A DNA stretch of 64,000 nt from DASWJZ01 sp963761005. Its GTDB lineage: Bacteria; Pseudomonadota; Alphaproteobacteria; Rhizobiales; Afifellaceae. Every line of letters begins with the position of its first letter. Within the stretch, counting starts at the first letter, position 1. The notes under the pieces are model-generated. The model saw only the letters and a list, made by a program, of their open reading frames with translations, did not search any database and was not told where the DNA came from. The stretch is from assembly GCA_963761005.1 (NCBI GenBank), contig CAVXFK010000011.1:1-64000 (forward strand), given 5' to 3'. The translations under genes and the position numbers were made by a program. Of the stretch, positions 35,019 through 43,780 are shown piece by piece.

Positions 35019-36366
35019 GTCCCTTTCGCTTCGCGCTGCGCTGATCGCCGCCGGCGGAAGCGCCCTCGCGCTGCTCGTCGCGGGCGTGGTCTTCGTCGTG
35101 CAATTCTCGAACGCGGTGGAGCGCAACTTCGACGGCCGCCTCGAAACGCTGCTTCTGGCGCTGATCGCCGGCACCGACATCAACGGCGCCGTCGACGAGA
35201 ACCAGGTCGAAGGCCAAAGCGGCGGCAGCTTCTCGCGGCCGCTCTCCGGCTGGTACTGGCAAAGCCGCGATCCGACGACCGGCAAGGTCATCGACTGGTC
35301 GCCCTCGCTTGCCTACGACGTCCTTCCCGTCAAAGACCTCCCCACCCCCGAGCATCCCTCCCGCACCTTCACGATCAAGGCGAGCGCCGGGCGCGAGCTT
35401 CGCGCGCTGGAACAGCTCGTCACGCTCGCGCCCGGCCACACCTATGCGCTGCTCGTCGCCGGCGATATCGAGCCGATGCGAAGCGACATCCGCGCCTTCA
35501 GGTACTCGGTGATTCGCTGGCTCGGCGGGCTGGCGGTGCTGCTTGCCGTCGGCATAGCGCTTCTGATGCGTCTCGGCCTGCGCCCGCTCCGCCGCGTGCG
35601 CGACGACCTCCGAAAGATCCGCGAAGGCGACATCCGCCACCTCGAAGGCGACTATCCGAGCGAGATCGAGCCGCTGGTCGCGGACCTGAACGCGCTCGTC
35701 GATTCCAACCGCGAGATCGTCGAGCGGGCGCGCACGCATGTCGGCAATCTCGCGCATGCCTTGAAGACGCCGCTCGCGGTCTTGCAGAACGAGACCGAGC
35801 AAGCGACGGGGCCCCTCGCCGCGAAGGTGGCGGAGCAGACGCAGATCATGCGCGGCCAGGTCGAGCACCATTTGAACCGCGCGCAGATCGCGGCGCAGAC
35901 CAATGTGCTCGGCGTCGTCACGCCGGTCGAGCCTTCGGTCTCGGCGCTCGCCCGCGTCATGGCGAAGGTGCATCAGGACCGGAAGATCGCGATCGAGGTC
36001 GACGTTTCGCCGCAGCTCCGTTTCCGCGGCGAGAAGCATGACCTCGAAGAGATGGCCGGCAACCTCCTCGACAATGCCTGCAAATGGGCAGCGACGCGCG
36101 TGCGCGTCTCGGCACGGCGGGGCGAGGGGGAGCGCCGCTCCTTCCTGACGCTTGCCTTCGACGACGACGGGCCGGGGCTGCCGCCGGAAGGGCGCGACGC
36201 GGCGCTCTCACGTGGAACGCGTCTCGACGAGACGAAGCCGGGCTCGGGCCTCGGTCTTTCAATCGTGGCGGAGCTCGCGCGCGTCTATGGCGGCAAGCTC
36301 AGCCTGGAGAACGCCGCGCTCGGCGGCTTGAGCGCGCGGCTCACCCTGCCGGCTGTGGGGGAATGA
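35008..36366 (+). CDS. feuQ: FeuQ-like sensor histidine kinase
   Basis: A 452-residue kinase of the PhoQ/FeuQ type: helix 1 at about 10-32, a periplasmic sensor of about 130 residues, helix 2 at about 168-188 and a HAMP linker. The H-box is NLAHALKTPLAVLQNE (histidine near 250), where the usual SHE/DHE is replaced as in PhoQ. The N-box is EEMAGNLLDNACKWA and the G-box GSGLGLSIV. It starts inside feuP (GGAG site in the overlap). It would phosphorylate FeuP, with the periplasmic domain as the target of the FeuN-like protein. Confidence 0.83.
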   Translation: MWTKSLSLRAALIAAGGSALALLVAGVVFVVQFSNAVERNFDGRLETLLLALIAGTDINGAVDENQVEGQSGGSFSRPLSGWYWQSRDPTTGKVIDWSPSLAYDVLPVKDLPTPEHPSRTFTIKASAGRELRALEQLVTLAPGHTYALLVAGDIEPMRSDIRAFRYSVIRWLGGLAVLLAVGIALLMRLGLRPLRRVRDDLRKIREGDIRHLEGDYPSEIEPLVADLNALVDSNREIVERARTHVGNLAHALKTPLAVLQNETEQATGPLAAKVAEQTQIMRGQVEHHLNRAQIAAQTNVLGVVTPVEPSVSALARVMAKVHQDRKIAIEVDVSPQLRFRGEKHDLEEMAGNLLDNACKWAATRVRVSARRGEGERRSFLTLAFDDDGPGLPPEGRDAALSRGTRLDETKPGSGLGLSIVAELARVYGGKLSLENAALGGLSARLTLPAVGE

Positions 36367-36481
36367 GCATGCCCGTCGCGCGATTGCGCTTCGCGCCGAT
36401 TTCCGCCATCAATTTCCTCGGCCGTGCCGCGGGTGCCTCCGACGCTTGCGGCGGGGGGCGCGTCTTCGAGGAGTCCTTCCC

Positions 36482-36934
36482 ATGCGAATTGCGATCGTGA
36501 CCGCCGCGGCGGGCGCACTCTTCCTTAGCGCCTGCAGCGGCGGATCGGGGGTCGCGACCGGCGCCATTCCCGGCGCGAATACGGGGAAGGTGATCGGTAG
36601 CCCGGTAGCGGCAGGCGAAGGCGAGCCGACGGTCGGGCCGGTCGAGGGCGGCCTGATGGGAGCGGAGGTCGGCCGCTCGCTCTCCGATCCGGACCGCAAG
36701 ATTGCGCTCAAAGCCGAATACGAGGCGCTCGAATACGGTCGCGCCGGCCAGCCCACCGAGTGGCGCAGCCGCTCCGGCTCCGTCAGCGGCAAGATCGAGG
36801 TCGGCGCGACCTACCGCGTGAACAGCCTCGATTGCCGCGAATACACGCACTCGATCTCGATCGGCGGCCGCCTGCGCGTCGTCAAAGGCACGGCCTGCCG
36901 CCAACCTGACGGCGTATGGCGGATCGTAGTGTAG
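36482..36934 (+). CDS. Outer-membrane lipoprotein, surface-antigen family
   Basis: A 150-residue lipoprotein: signal AAGALFLSACSGG (lipobox LSAC near residue 19). It continues into a 17-kDa surface antigen / RT0821-type domain: a glycine-rich segment (VEGGLMGAEVGRSL), DPDRKIALKAEYEALEYG, and a C-terminal REYTHSISIGGRLRVVKGTA with GVWRIV. Upstream AGGAG near 36469 supports ATG 36482. It follows feuQ after 115 bases. Function is unknown; such proteins are thought to stabilise the envelope. Confidence 0.75.
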   Translation: MRIAIVTAAAGALFLSACSGGSGVATGAIPGANTGKVIGSPVAAGEGEPTVGPVEGGLMGAEVGRSLSDPDRKIALKAEYEALEYGRAGQPTEWRSRSGSVSGKIEVGATYRVNSLDCREYTHSISIGGRLRVVKGTACRQPDGVWRIVV

Positions 36935-37043
36935 GGCGCCCGCCGTCTCGCGCTAACGTGCTGATGCATCGCATTGCGGCGCGGCACGCGCGTCGTTAAA
37001 CCCACTCCCTCATGGTCCTTTAGCCAGCGGATTTCGGGCCGAC

Positions 37044-38894
37044 GTGCTTCTCTGGGTTCTGATCGCGCTTTTGACGGCCGCGGCAATTCTCGCCGTGCTT
37101 TACCCGCTGTCGCGGGCGCCGGCGGCCGACAACTCCGCCGCGCACGCGGCGCGTGTCTATCGCGATCAGCTTTCCGAGCTCGAGCGCGACAAGGCGGAGG
37201 GGAGGATCAGTGCCGGCGAGACGGAAGCTGCGCGCGCCGAGATCGCCCGCCGCCTGATCGCCGCCGACGCGGAGGCGAAGGCGGAACCGGGGCGGGCGGA
37301 GAAGCGCACGCTTCGCCGCGCGATCGCGCTTGTCGCGCTGATCGGCATCCCCGCTCTGTCGCTCTCCCTCTATCTTGGGCTCGGGCGGCCGAGCCTTCCA
37401 GGCTTCCCGCTCGCCGCTCGCCTTTCTTCGCCGACATCCCCGAACGGTCCGGACGCCATCGAGACGCTGATCGCCAAGGTCGAAGCGCATCTCGCGCAAG
37501 TGCCGGATGACGGTCACGGCTGGGACGTGATCGCGCCGGTCTATCTGAGGCTCGGACAGGTCGACGATGCCGCGCGCGCTTATAGCAACGCCATCCGCCT
37601 GCTTGGCTCGACGGTCGAGCGGCAGAGCGGACTCGGCGAAGCGCTACTCGCCGCCGAGGGCGGCATCGTCACGCAGGATGCGAGGAGCGCCTTCGAGGCT
37701 GCGCGCGCCCTCGATCCGAAGGCGCCGGGCCCGCGCTACTTCATTGCGCTTGCGGCGGAGCAGGAAGGGAAGCTCGACGAGGCCGCGAAGGAGCTTCGCT
37801 CGATCCTTGCCGACGCTCCGAGCGATGCGCCGTTTCGCGGCGTGATCGAACAGGCGCTGGCGCGCGTCAACCAGACATCTCCGTCGCCCGGCCCGACGGG
37901 CGAAGAGATGGCTGCCGCGGCAAATCTCCCCGGCGACCAGCAGTCGGCGATGATCGAAAGCATGGTCGGCCGGCTCGCCACGCGTTTGAAGGAGCAGCCG
38001 AACGATGTCGAGGGCTGGCTGCGGCTGATCCGTTCCTACGTCGTGCTCGGCAACGGCGATGCGGCGGCAGCGGCAGCGCGCGACGCACTCGCCGGGGTCC
38101 AGGACGAAGCCGCGCGCGGGCGCATTCAGACGCTGATCGCCGATCTTGGAGTGACACCGGCCGAGGCAGGGACTGCGACAGCGGAGAACGCTCCGGCGGC
38201 GCAGGCGCCGTCAGCACCCTCGACCCAGGCGGCACCGCTGCCCGGCCCGACGGCGGCGGATGTCGCATCGGCTCGAAGCATGTCGGCGGGCGATCGCCAG
38301 ACGATGATCGAGGGCATGGTGAGCCAGCTCGCCGCACGCCTCAAGGAGCAACCGAACGACGTTGAAGGCTGGCTGCGGTTGATCCGCTCCTATTCGGTAC
38401 TCGGGCACGGCGATGCGGCGGCGGCAGCGGCGCGTGACGCACTCGCGGGGGTTCAGGATGAAGCCGCGCGCGGTCGCATCCAGGCGCTCATCGCCGAGCT
38501 CGGGGTGACGCCTGCCGCAGCGGCACCGACGACGCAGACGGCGGAAAACACTGCGACGGCGCCCACCTCACCAGCGCCGTCGACCCAAGCAGCACCGCTG
38601 CCCGGCCCGACGGCCGCCGATGTCGCTGCGGCGCAAAGCATGTCGGAGGGCGACCGCGCGACCATGATCGAAGGCATGGTGAGCCGGCTCGCCGCGCGCT
38701 TGAAGGAGCAGCCGAACGACGTGGAAGGCTGGCTGCGGCTTATCCGCTCCTATGCCGTGCTCGGCCGTGGCGATGATGCCGCGGCGGCAGCCCGCGATGC
38801 GCTGACGGGCGTGCAGGATGAAAGCGGGCGCGGGCGCATCCAGGCACTGATCGCCGATCTCGGCGTGACGCCGGCGGGAGCGGCAGCGCAATGA
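37044..38894 (+). CDS. ccmI: Cytochrome c maturation protein CcmI (CycH), triplicated C-terminal module
   Basis: CcmI escorts apocytochrome c to the haem ligation complex. Residues 1-120 form the membrane part (LWVLIALLTAAAILAVLYPL and a second helix RRAIALVALIGIPALSLSLY), with VYRDQLSELERDKAEGRIS between them. A TPR domain (about 130-275) follows. After it a module of about 118 residues is repeated three times (from 37887, 38241 and 38601), each with MIEGMVSRLAARLKEQPNDV and EGWLRLIRSYAVLG. Usual homologues of about 370-400 residues have one. The start is GTG 37044. The stop overlaps ccmE (ATGA). Confidence 0.88.
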   Translation: MLLWVLIALLTAAAILAVLYPLSRAPAADNSAAHAARVYRDQLSELERDKAEGRISAGETEAARAEIARRLIAADAEAKAEPGRAEKRTLRRAIALVALIGIPALSLSLYLGLGRPSLPGFPLAARLSSPTSPNGPDAIETLIAKVEAHLAQVPDDGHGWDVIAPVYLRLGQVDDAARAYSNAIRLLGSTVERQSGLGEALLAAEGGIVTQDARSAFEAARALDPKAPGPRYFIALAAEQEGKLDEAAKELRSILADAPSDAPFRGVIEQALARVNQTSPSPGPTGEEMAAAANLPGDQQSAMIESMVGRLATRLKEQPNDVEGWLRLIRSYVVLGNGDAAAAAARDALAGVQDEAARGRIQTLIADLGVTPAEAGTATAENAPAAQAPSAPSTQAAPLPGPTAADVASARSMSAGDRQTMIEGMVSQLAARLKEQPNDVEGWLRLIRSYSVLGHGDAAAAAARDALAGVQDEAARGRIQALIAELGVTPAAAAPTTQTAENTATAPTSPAPSTQAAPLPGPTAADVAAAQSMSEGDRATMIEGMVSRLAARLKEQPNDVEGWLRLIRSYAVLGRGDDAAAAARDALTGVQDESGRGRIQALIADLGVTPAGAAAQ

Positions 38895-39337
38895 CCCGCA
38901 AGCAGCGACGTCTCACCATGATCGCCGGAGCCGGCGCCGTGCTCGCCGTCGCGGCGGGGCTGGTGCTCTTTGCGCTGAGGGATCAGATCGTCTTCTTCTA
39001 TACGCCGAGCGAGATCTCGGAGAAGGCGCTTCAGCCCGGGACGCGCGTCCGCCTTGGCGGGCTCGTCAAGGACGGATCGGTGAAGCGCGCCGACGACGGC
39101 AGCGTCAGCTTCGCCGTCACCGATACGGCGAAGAGCGTCACCGTCGGCTTTCATGGCATCCTGCCGGACCTCTTCCGCGAGGGGCAGGGCGTCGTAGCCG
39201 AGGGCGTGATCGCGCCGGACGGAAGTGTCGCCGCCGACACCGTGCTCGCCAAGCACGACGAGCGCTACATGCCGAAGGAGGTGGTGGAGGCGCTTAAGGC
39301 GCAGGGCAAGTGGAAGGAAGGAGAGACGGTGCAATGA
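38891..39337 (+). CDS. ccmE: Cytochrome c maturation haem chaperone CcmE
   Basis: CcmE carries haem covalently in the periplasm to the ligation complex. The 148-residue protein has an N-terminal membrane anchor (TMIAGAGAVLAVAAGLVLFA) and an OB-fold domain (YTPSEISEKALQPGTRVRLG). The haem-binding histidine is in LAKHDERYMPKEV near residue 122, with the conserved tyrosine four residues later. It overlaps both ccmI (ATGA at 38891) and ccmF (ATGA at 39334), so the operon is tightly coupled. Confidence 0.95.
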   Translation: MTRKQRRLTMIAGAGAVLAVAAGLVLFALRDQIVFFYTPSEISEKALQPGTRVRLGGLVKDGSVKRADDGSVSFAVTDTAKSVTVGFHGILPDLFREGQGVVAEGVIAPDGSVAADTVLAKHDERYMPKEVVEALKAQGKWKEGETVQ

Positions 39338-41325
39338 GCGGGTCACTCTCCGTTGCCGAGGTAGGGCACTACGCGCTCGTTCTGGCGCTGGCCTTGATGC
39401 TGATCCAGTCGAGCGTGCCGCTGCTTGGGATTCGCTGGCGCGACGAGCGGCTCGTCGCGGTGTCCGGGTCGACGCCGATCGCCGGCTTCCTCCTGATCGC
39501 CATATCCTTCGCCGCCCTGGTGACGGCGCACATCACTTCCGACTTCTCGGTGAAGAACGTCTTCGAGAACAGCAACTCGGAGCAGCCGCTCCTCTTCAAG
39601 ATCACCGGCGTGTGGGGCAACCACGAAGGCTCGATGCTCCTGTGGGTGCTGATCCTCTCCTTCTTCGGCGCGCTCGTAGCCGCGTTCGGAAGCAATCTGC
39701 CGGCGTCGCTCCGCGCCCGCGTGCTTGCTGTGCAGGGCTGGATCGGCTCCGCCTTCCTGATCTTCATCCTCCTGACCTCAAATCCCTTCGCCAGGCTCGA
39801 TCCGGCGCCGCTCCAGGGCCAGGACCTGAACCCGGTGCTTCAGGACATCGGCCTCGCCATCCACCCGCCATTTCTCTATCTCGGCTATGTCGGCTTCTCG
39901 ATCGCCTTCTCGTTTGCGGTCGCGGCGCTCATGGAAGGTCGCACCGACGCCGCCTGGGCGCGCTGGGTCAGGCCGTGGACGCTGACCGCCTGGATGTTCC
40001 TGACCGCGGGCATCGCGATGGGCTCCTACTGGGCCTATTACGAACTCGGCTGGGGCGGCTGGTGGTTCTGGGACCCGGTCGAGAACGCCTCCTTCATGCC
40101 GTGGCTTGCGGGAACGGCGCTGCTTCACTCAGCCGTCGTCATGGAGAAGCGCGGCGCGCTCAAGGTGTGGACCGTGCTTCTTGCCATCCTCACCTTCTCG
40201 CTGTCGCTGCTCGGCACGTTCCTGGTGCGCTCCGGCGTGCTTACCTCCGTGCATGCCTTCGCCAGCGATCCGACGCGCGGCGTCTTCATCCTCGCCATCC
40301 TGACGCTCTTCATCGGCGGCGCGCTGGCGCTCTTCGCGATCCGCGCACCGGAGATGAAGCAGGGCGGGCTCTTCGCCCCGATCAGCCGCGAGGGCGCGCT
40401 CGTCTTCAACAACCTCTTCCTTGTCGCGGCGGTCTCGACGGTCTTCGTCGGCACGCTCTATCCGCTCGCGCTCGAAGCGCTGACCGGCGAAAAGATCTCC
40501 GTCGGCGCGCCGTTCTTCCATCTGACCTTCGTGCCGTTGATGATCCCGCTTCTTCTGGCGCTTCCCTTCGGGCCCTTGCTCGCCTGGAAGCGCGGCGATC
40601 TCCTCGGAGCGGCACAGCGGCTTGCCGTGGCGATGGGCGCGGCCCTGGTCGCCGCCGCAATCACCGGCGTGATGGTCGGCGGCCACGGCGTGCTTGCGCC
40701 CTTCGGTCTCGCGCTTGGGACCTGGATTCTCGTGGGAAGCCTGGTCGATCTTAGCGAGCGGACGATGCTTTTCCGCGCCAAGCTCGGCGTCAGCTTCTCT
40801 CGGCTGATCGGCTTGCCGCGTTCTTCGCTCGGCACCGTCGTCGCGCATTTCGGCATGGGGGTCTGCGTCATCGGCATCGTGTCGGCGAGCGCCTTCCAGA
40901 CCGAGAAAATCGTGTCGATGAAGCCCGGCGACACGACCGAGGTCGGCGGCTACACGCTGCTCTTCCACGGGAGCGCGCCGGGGAAAGGACCGAACTACAC
41001 CGAGGAGCGCTCGCTCTTTGTCGCCTCACGCGGCGGCAGCAATTTCGCGCTCACCCCCTCGAAGCGCTTCTATACGACGCGCGACAGCTCAACGACCGAG
41101 GCGGCGATCAAGACGATCGGCTTTTCGCAGCTTTACCTCAGCCTCGGCGACCGCATGGACAACGGCGCGCAGGCGGTGCGCGCGTCCTATAAGCCGATGG
41201 TGACGCTGATCTGGCTCGGCGCGCTGGTGATGGCGTTCGGCGGCGCGCTGTCGCTCTCCGACCGGCGGCTTCGGATCGGCGCGCCGCGCCGCGCCGCAGT
41301 GCGCGCCGCAGAGGCGGCGACATGA
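39334..41325 (+). CDS. ccmF: Haem lyase subunit CcmF
   Basis: A 663-residue polytopic protein with about 14 membrane helices. The tryptophan-rich WWD signature is WGGWWFWDPVENASFMPWL near residue 235. Conserved periplasmic histidines (for example in HPPFLYLGYVGF) should coordinate haem. CcmF with CcmH attaches haem to apocytochrome cysteines. The stop overlaps the ATG of ccmH (ATGA). No defects are seen. Confidence 0.95.
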   Translation: MSGSLSVAEVGHYALVLALALMLIQSSVPLLGIRWRDERLVAVSGSTPIAGFLLIAISFAALVTAHITSDFSVKNVFENSNSEQPLLFKITGVWGNHEGSMLLWVLILSFFGALVAAFGSNLPASLRARVLAVQGWIGSAFLIFILLTSNPFARLDPAPLQGQDLNPVLQDIGLAIHPPFLYLGYVGFSIAFSFAVAALMEGRTDAAWARWVRPWTLTAWMFLTAGIAMGSYWAYYELGWGGWWFWDPVENASFMPWLAGTALLHSAVVMEKRGALKVWTVLLAILTFSLSLLGTFLVRSGVLTSVHAFASDPTRGVFILAILTLFIGGALALFAIRAPEMKQGGLFAPISREGALVFNNLFLVAAVSTVFVGTLYPLALEALTGEKISVGAPFFHLTFVPLMIPLLLALPFGPLLAWKRGDLLGAAQRLAVAMGAALVAAAITGVMVGGHGVLAPFGLALGTWILVGSLVDLSERTMLFRAKLGVSFSRLIGLPRSSLGTVVAHFGMGVCVIGIVSASAFQTEKIVSMKPGDTTEVGGYTLLFHGSAPGKGPNYTEERSLFVASRGGSNFALTPSKRFYTTRDSSTTEAAIKTIGFSQLYLSLGDRMDNGAQAVRASYKPMVTLIWLGALVMAFGGALSLSDRRLRIGAPRRAAVRAAEAAT

Positions 41326-41942
41326 CAAACCCTCTTATCCTGAGGTGCGATGCCGACGTAGCCGGCGTTGCCTCGAAGGAGCGCCCAGAAGGCTCGGGAA
41401 CCACTGCGGTGCGTGCTTCGAGGCTCCCCCGGATCAAGTCCGGGGTCGCACCTCAGCATGAGGGAGTTTGGTGGCTCCCGCCAGTGGCGGGACGCGTCCG
41501 GCTGATTCTTCTGACCTTGCTGCTGTGCGTCTCGCCCGCCGCCTACGCCGTGCAGCCGGACGAGATGCTCGCCGACCCGGCGCTTGAGGCGCGGGCGCGC
41601 GAGATTTCCGAGGGCCTGCGCTGCCTCGTCTGCCAGAATCAGTCGATCGACGATTCGAATGCGCCGCTCGCTCACGACCTTCGCCTGCTCGTGCGCGAGC
41701 GGCTGAAAGCCGGCGACAGCAACGACGCCGTGCGCAAATACCTGGTTGCCCGCTACGGCGATTTCATCCTGTTGAAGCCGCCGTTTGAGGTCCGCACGTT
41801 GATATTATGGTTGACGCCGTTTGCGGTGCTCGCAATCGGGGCGCTCGTCGCGCTCACGCGCGCGCGGCGGGGAGAGACGCAAGGACCGGCGCTTTCCGGC
41901 GAGGAAGAGGCCGCTGTTGCGCGGATTCTCAAGCAGGAATAG
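41322..41942 (+). CDS. ccmH: Cytochrome c maturation thiol protein CcmH (CycL), palindrome in the N-terminus
   Basis: CcmH reduces or holds apocytochrome thiols; its redox motif is LRCLVCQNQSIDDS. A C-terminal helix (LILWLTPFAVLAIGALVAL) anchors it. The signal peptide RLILLTLLLCVSPAAYA starts only about 59 residues after the ATG at 41322. The preceding residues are encoded by a family B palindromic repeat (41331-41466) in frame. Either a long pre-signal extension is made, or translation restarts at GTG 41484 (VAGRVRLILLT), which has no close ribosome site. The ATG overlaps the ccmF stop. Confidence 0.9.
   Translation: MTNPLILRCDADVAGVASKERPEGSGTTAVRASRLPRIKSGVAPQHEGVWWLPPVAGRVRLILLTLLLCVSPAAYAVQPDEMLADPALEARAREISEGLRCLVCQNQSIDDSNAPLAHDLRLLVRERLKAGDSNDAVRKYLVARYGDFILLKPPFEVRTLILWLTPFAVLAIGALVALTRARRGETQGPALSGEEEAAVARILKQE
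41331..41466. repeat. Palindromic repeat, family B, inside the ccmH coding sequence
   Basis: CCTCTTATCCTGAGGTGCGA at the left and TCGCACCTCAGCATGAGGG at the right are inverted. Inside are GCCTCGAAGG / GCTTCGAGGC and CCCCCGGATC-AAG-TCCGGGG. The 136-base unit is open in the ccmH frame. Relatives are at 19300, 24857 and 48824. Confidence 0.9.
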
Positions 41943-42059
41943 CGTTTTCGAATCTTACCGATTATTAACTCGGCGGACACTGCACCGTAAGGCGGTGGGC
42001 CCTATGTAACACCCTGCGCATGCGGCGGTTTCGCCCCCCACGTCGCGGCGCAGACCTCC

Positions 42060-42092
42060 GGTCCGCCCCCTCAAGCCGGGGCGGACCTTTTT
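42060..42092 (+). terminator. Rho-independent terminator hairpin just upstream of degP
   Basis: GGTCCGCCCC-CTCAAGCC-GGGGCGGACC (42060-42087) followed by TTTTT (42088-42092), 23 bases before the degP ATG. The 117 bases upstream contain no long frame. It would end the ccm operon transcript or a short leader RNA. Confidence 0.85.
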
Positions 42093-42115
42093 GATAACAG
42101 GAGTTCTCTAAAGCC

Positions 42116-43642
42116 ATGACGAACGTTTCCCCTCCGAGCACGCGGGCGCGCCGCGTCCGCAACGCGCTGCTCGCCAGCGTCTTCAGCATCGGCATCATCG
42201 CGGGAACCGGCGCGATCCTCACCGACGGCCACCTCGCCTTCGCCGATCCGGTCCGCGTCGACGCGACCGCGCCCACCGACTTTTCAGCGATCGTCGCACA
42301 GGTCGCTCCGGCCGTCGTCAGCGTGCAGGTGAAGACCCAGGTCGCCGCCTTCACGGACAACAACTCGCAAGGCTTCGATAATCTTCCTCCCGGCGTGCAG
42401 GAATTCTTCCGCCGCTTCGGAATGCCGGGCATGCCCGGCGACAATGGCAACGGCAACGGCAACGGCAACGGTGGACAGCCGTTTCATCCGCGCCATGGCC
42501 TGAGCCAGGGCTCCGGCTTCTTCATCAGCGAGGACGGCTATCTCGTCACCAACGCGCATGTCGTCGCTGACGGCACTCAGTACACTGTGCTGATGGATGA
42601 CGGGCGCGAGCTCGACGCCAAGCTGATCGGCAAGGACGAGCGCACCGACGTCGCGCTTCTCAAGGTCGACGGCCAAGGCTTCAAGTATGTGAGCTTCGCG
42701 ACCGAGACGCCGAAGGTCGGGCAGTGGGTGCTCGCCGTCGGCAATCCGTTCGGGCTTGGCGGCACCGTCACCGCCGGCATCATCTCGGCGGAAGGCCGCG
42801 ACATCGGCTCCGGTCCCTACGACAACTTCCTGCAGATCGACGCGCCGGTGAACCGCGGCAATTCCGGCGGCCCCGCCTTCAACGTGCACGGCGAAGTGGT
42901 CGGCATGAATACGGCGATCTACTCGCCGTCCGGCGGCAATGTCGGCATCGCGTTTGCGATTCCTGCGAATACGGTCTCCCAGATCGTCGGCGATCTGAAG
43001 GACCACGGCTCGGTGACGCGCGGCTGGCTCGGCGTGCAGATCCAGCCGGTCACGAAGGAGATCGCCAGCAGCCTCGGCGTCAAGGACACCGAAGGCGCGA
43101 TCGTGGCCGATGCCAGCGATAACGGCCCTGCGCTGAAGGCCGGCATCAAGTCTGGCGACATCATCACCGCGGTCGACGGCAAGGCGGTGAAGGACCCGAG
43201 GTCGCTTTCCCAGATGATCGCCGGGATCGAGCCGGGCAAGATGGTCACGATCAGCGTGCTTCGCGACGGCAAGAGCCAAGACGTCAAGGTCACGCTCGGC
43301 AACCTGAACGACTTCGACAAGACCCAGCAGGCAAGCAACGACCAGCCGCAGTCGAGCGGCGTTCAGCACGGGTCGCTCGCGGCCCTCGGGTTGACGCTTG
43401 AGCCAAATCCCGACGGCGAGGGCGTGCGCGTCGCCGGCGTGACCGACGAGAGTCCGGCTTCCGACAAGGGCCTGCAGCAGGGTGACGTGATCGTCGCGGT
43501 CGGCAGCAAGTCGGTGAACAGCGTCTCCGATGTCGAGGCCGGCATTGCCGATGCCCAGGACAACGGCCGCGATGCCGTGCTCTTCCGCATCCAGGGCCAG
43601 AATGGCACCCGCTTTGTCGGCGTGCCCTTCGAGCGTGGCTGA
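42116..43642 (+). CDS. degP: Do-family periplasmic serine protease DegP/HtrA
   Basis: A 508-residue periplasmic protease and chaperone. Signal-like helix at residues 15-40 (ASVFSIGIIAGTGAILTDG). The triad is histidine in LVTNAHVV, aspartate in DERTDVALLKV and serine in NRGNSGGPAFN. Two PDZ domains follow (GWLGVQIQPVTKEIASSLGV; VRVAGVTDESPASDKGLQQG). An NGNGNGNGNGG tract lies in the LA-loop region. AACAGGAG precedes the ATG. It would clear misfolded envelope proteins. The terminator ahead of it implies separate or attenuated expression. Confidence 0.93.
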   Translation: MTNVSPPSTRARRVRNALLASVFSIGIIAGTGAILTDGHLAFADPVRVDATAPTDFSAIVAQVAPAVVSVQVKTQVAAFTDNNSQGFDNLPPGVQEFFRRFGMPGMPGDNGNGNGNGNGGQPFHPRHGLSQGSGFFISEDGYLVTNAHVVADGTQYTVLMDDGRELDAKLIGKDERTDVALLKVDGQGFKYVSFATETPKVGQWVLAVGNPFGLGGTVTAGIISAEGRDIGSGPYDNFLQIDAPVNRGNSGGPAFNVHGEVVGMNTAIYSPSGGNVGIAFAIPANTVSQIVGDLKDHGSVTRGWLGVQIQPVTKEIASSLGVKDTEGAIVADASDNGPALKAGIKSGDIITAVDGKAVKDPRSLSQMIAGIEPGKMVTISVLRDGKSQDVKVTLGNLNDFDKTQQASNDQPQSSGVQHGSLAALGLTLEPNPDGEGVRVAGVTDESPASDKGLQQGDVIVAVGSKSVNSVSDVEAGIADAQDNGRDAVLFRIQGQNGTRFVGVPFERG

Positions 43643-43780
43643 AAGCCGTCGGGGAAGACCTGAACCGAGCGATCTATCGCCCCCCGATCGCCCGGAACTC
43701 AGCTGGCGGGCCGCGCAAGCGGCCCGCCAAGTCGTAAAGAGGAACTGGCGAAGCGCCCGCGAGCCGATTATCTCAACGTG

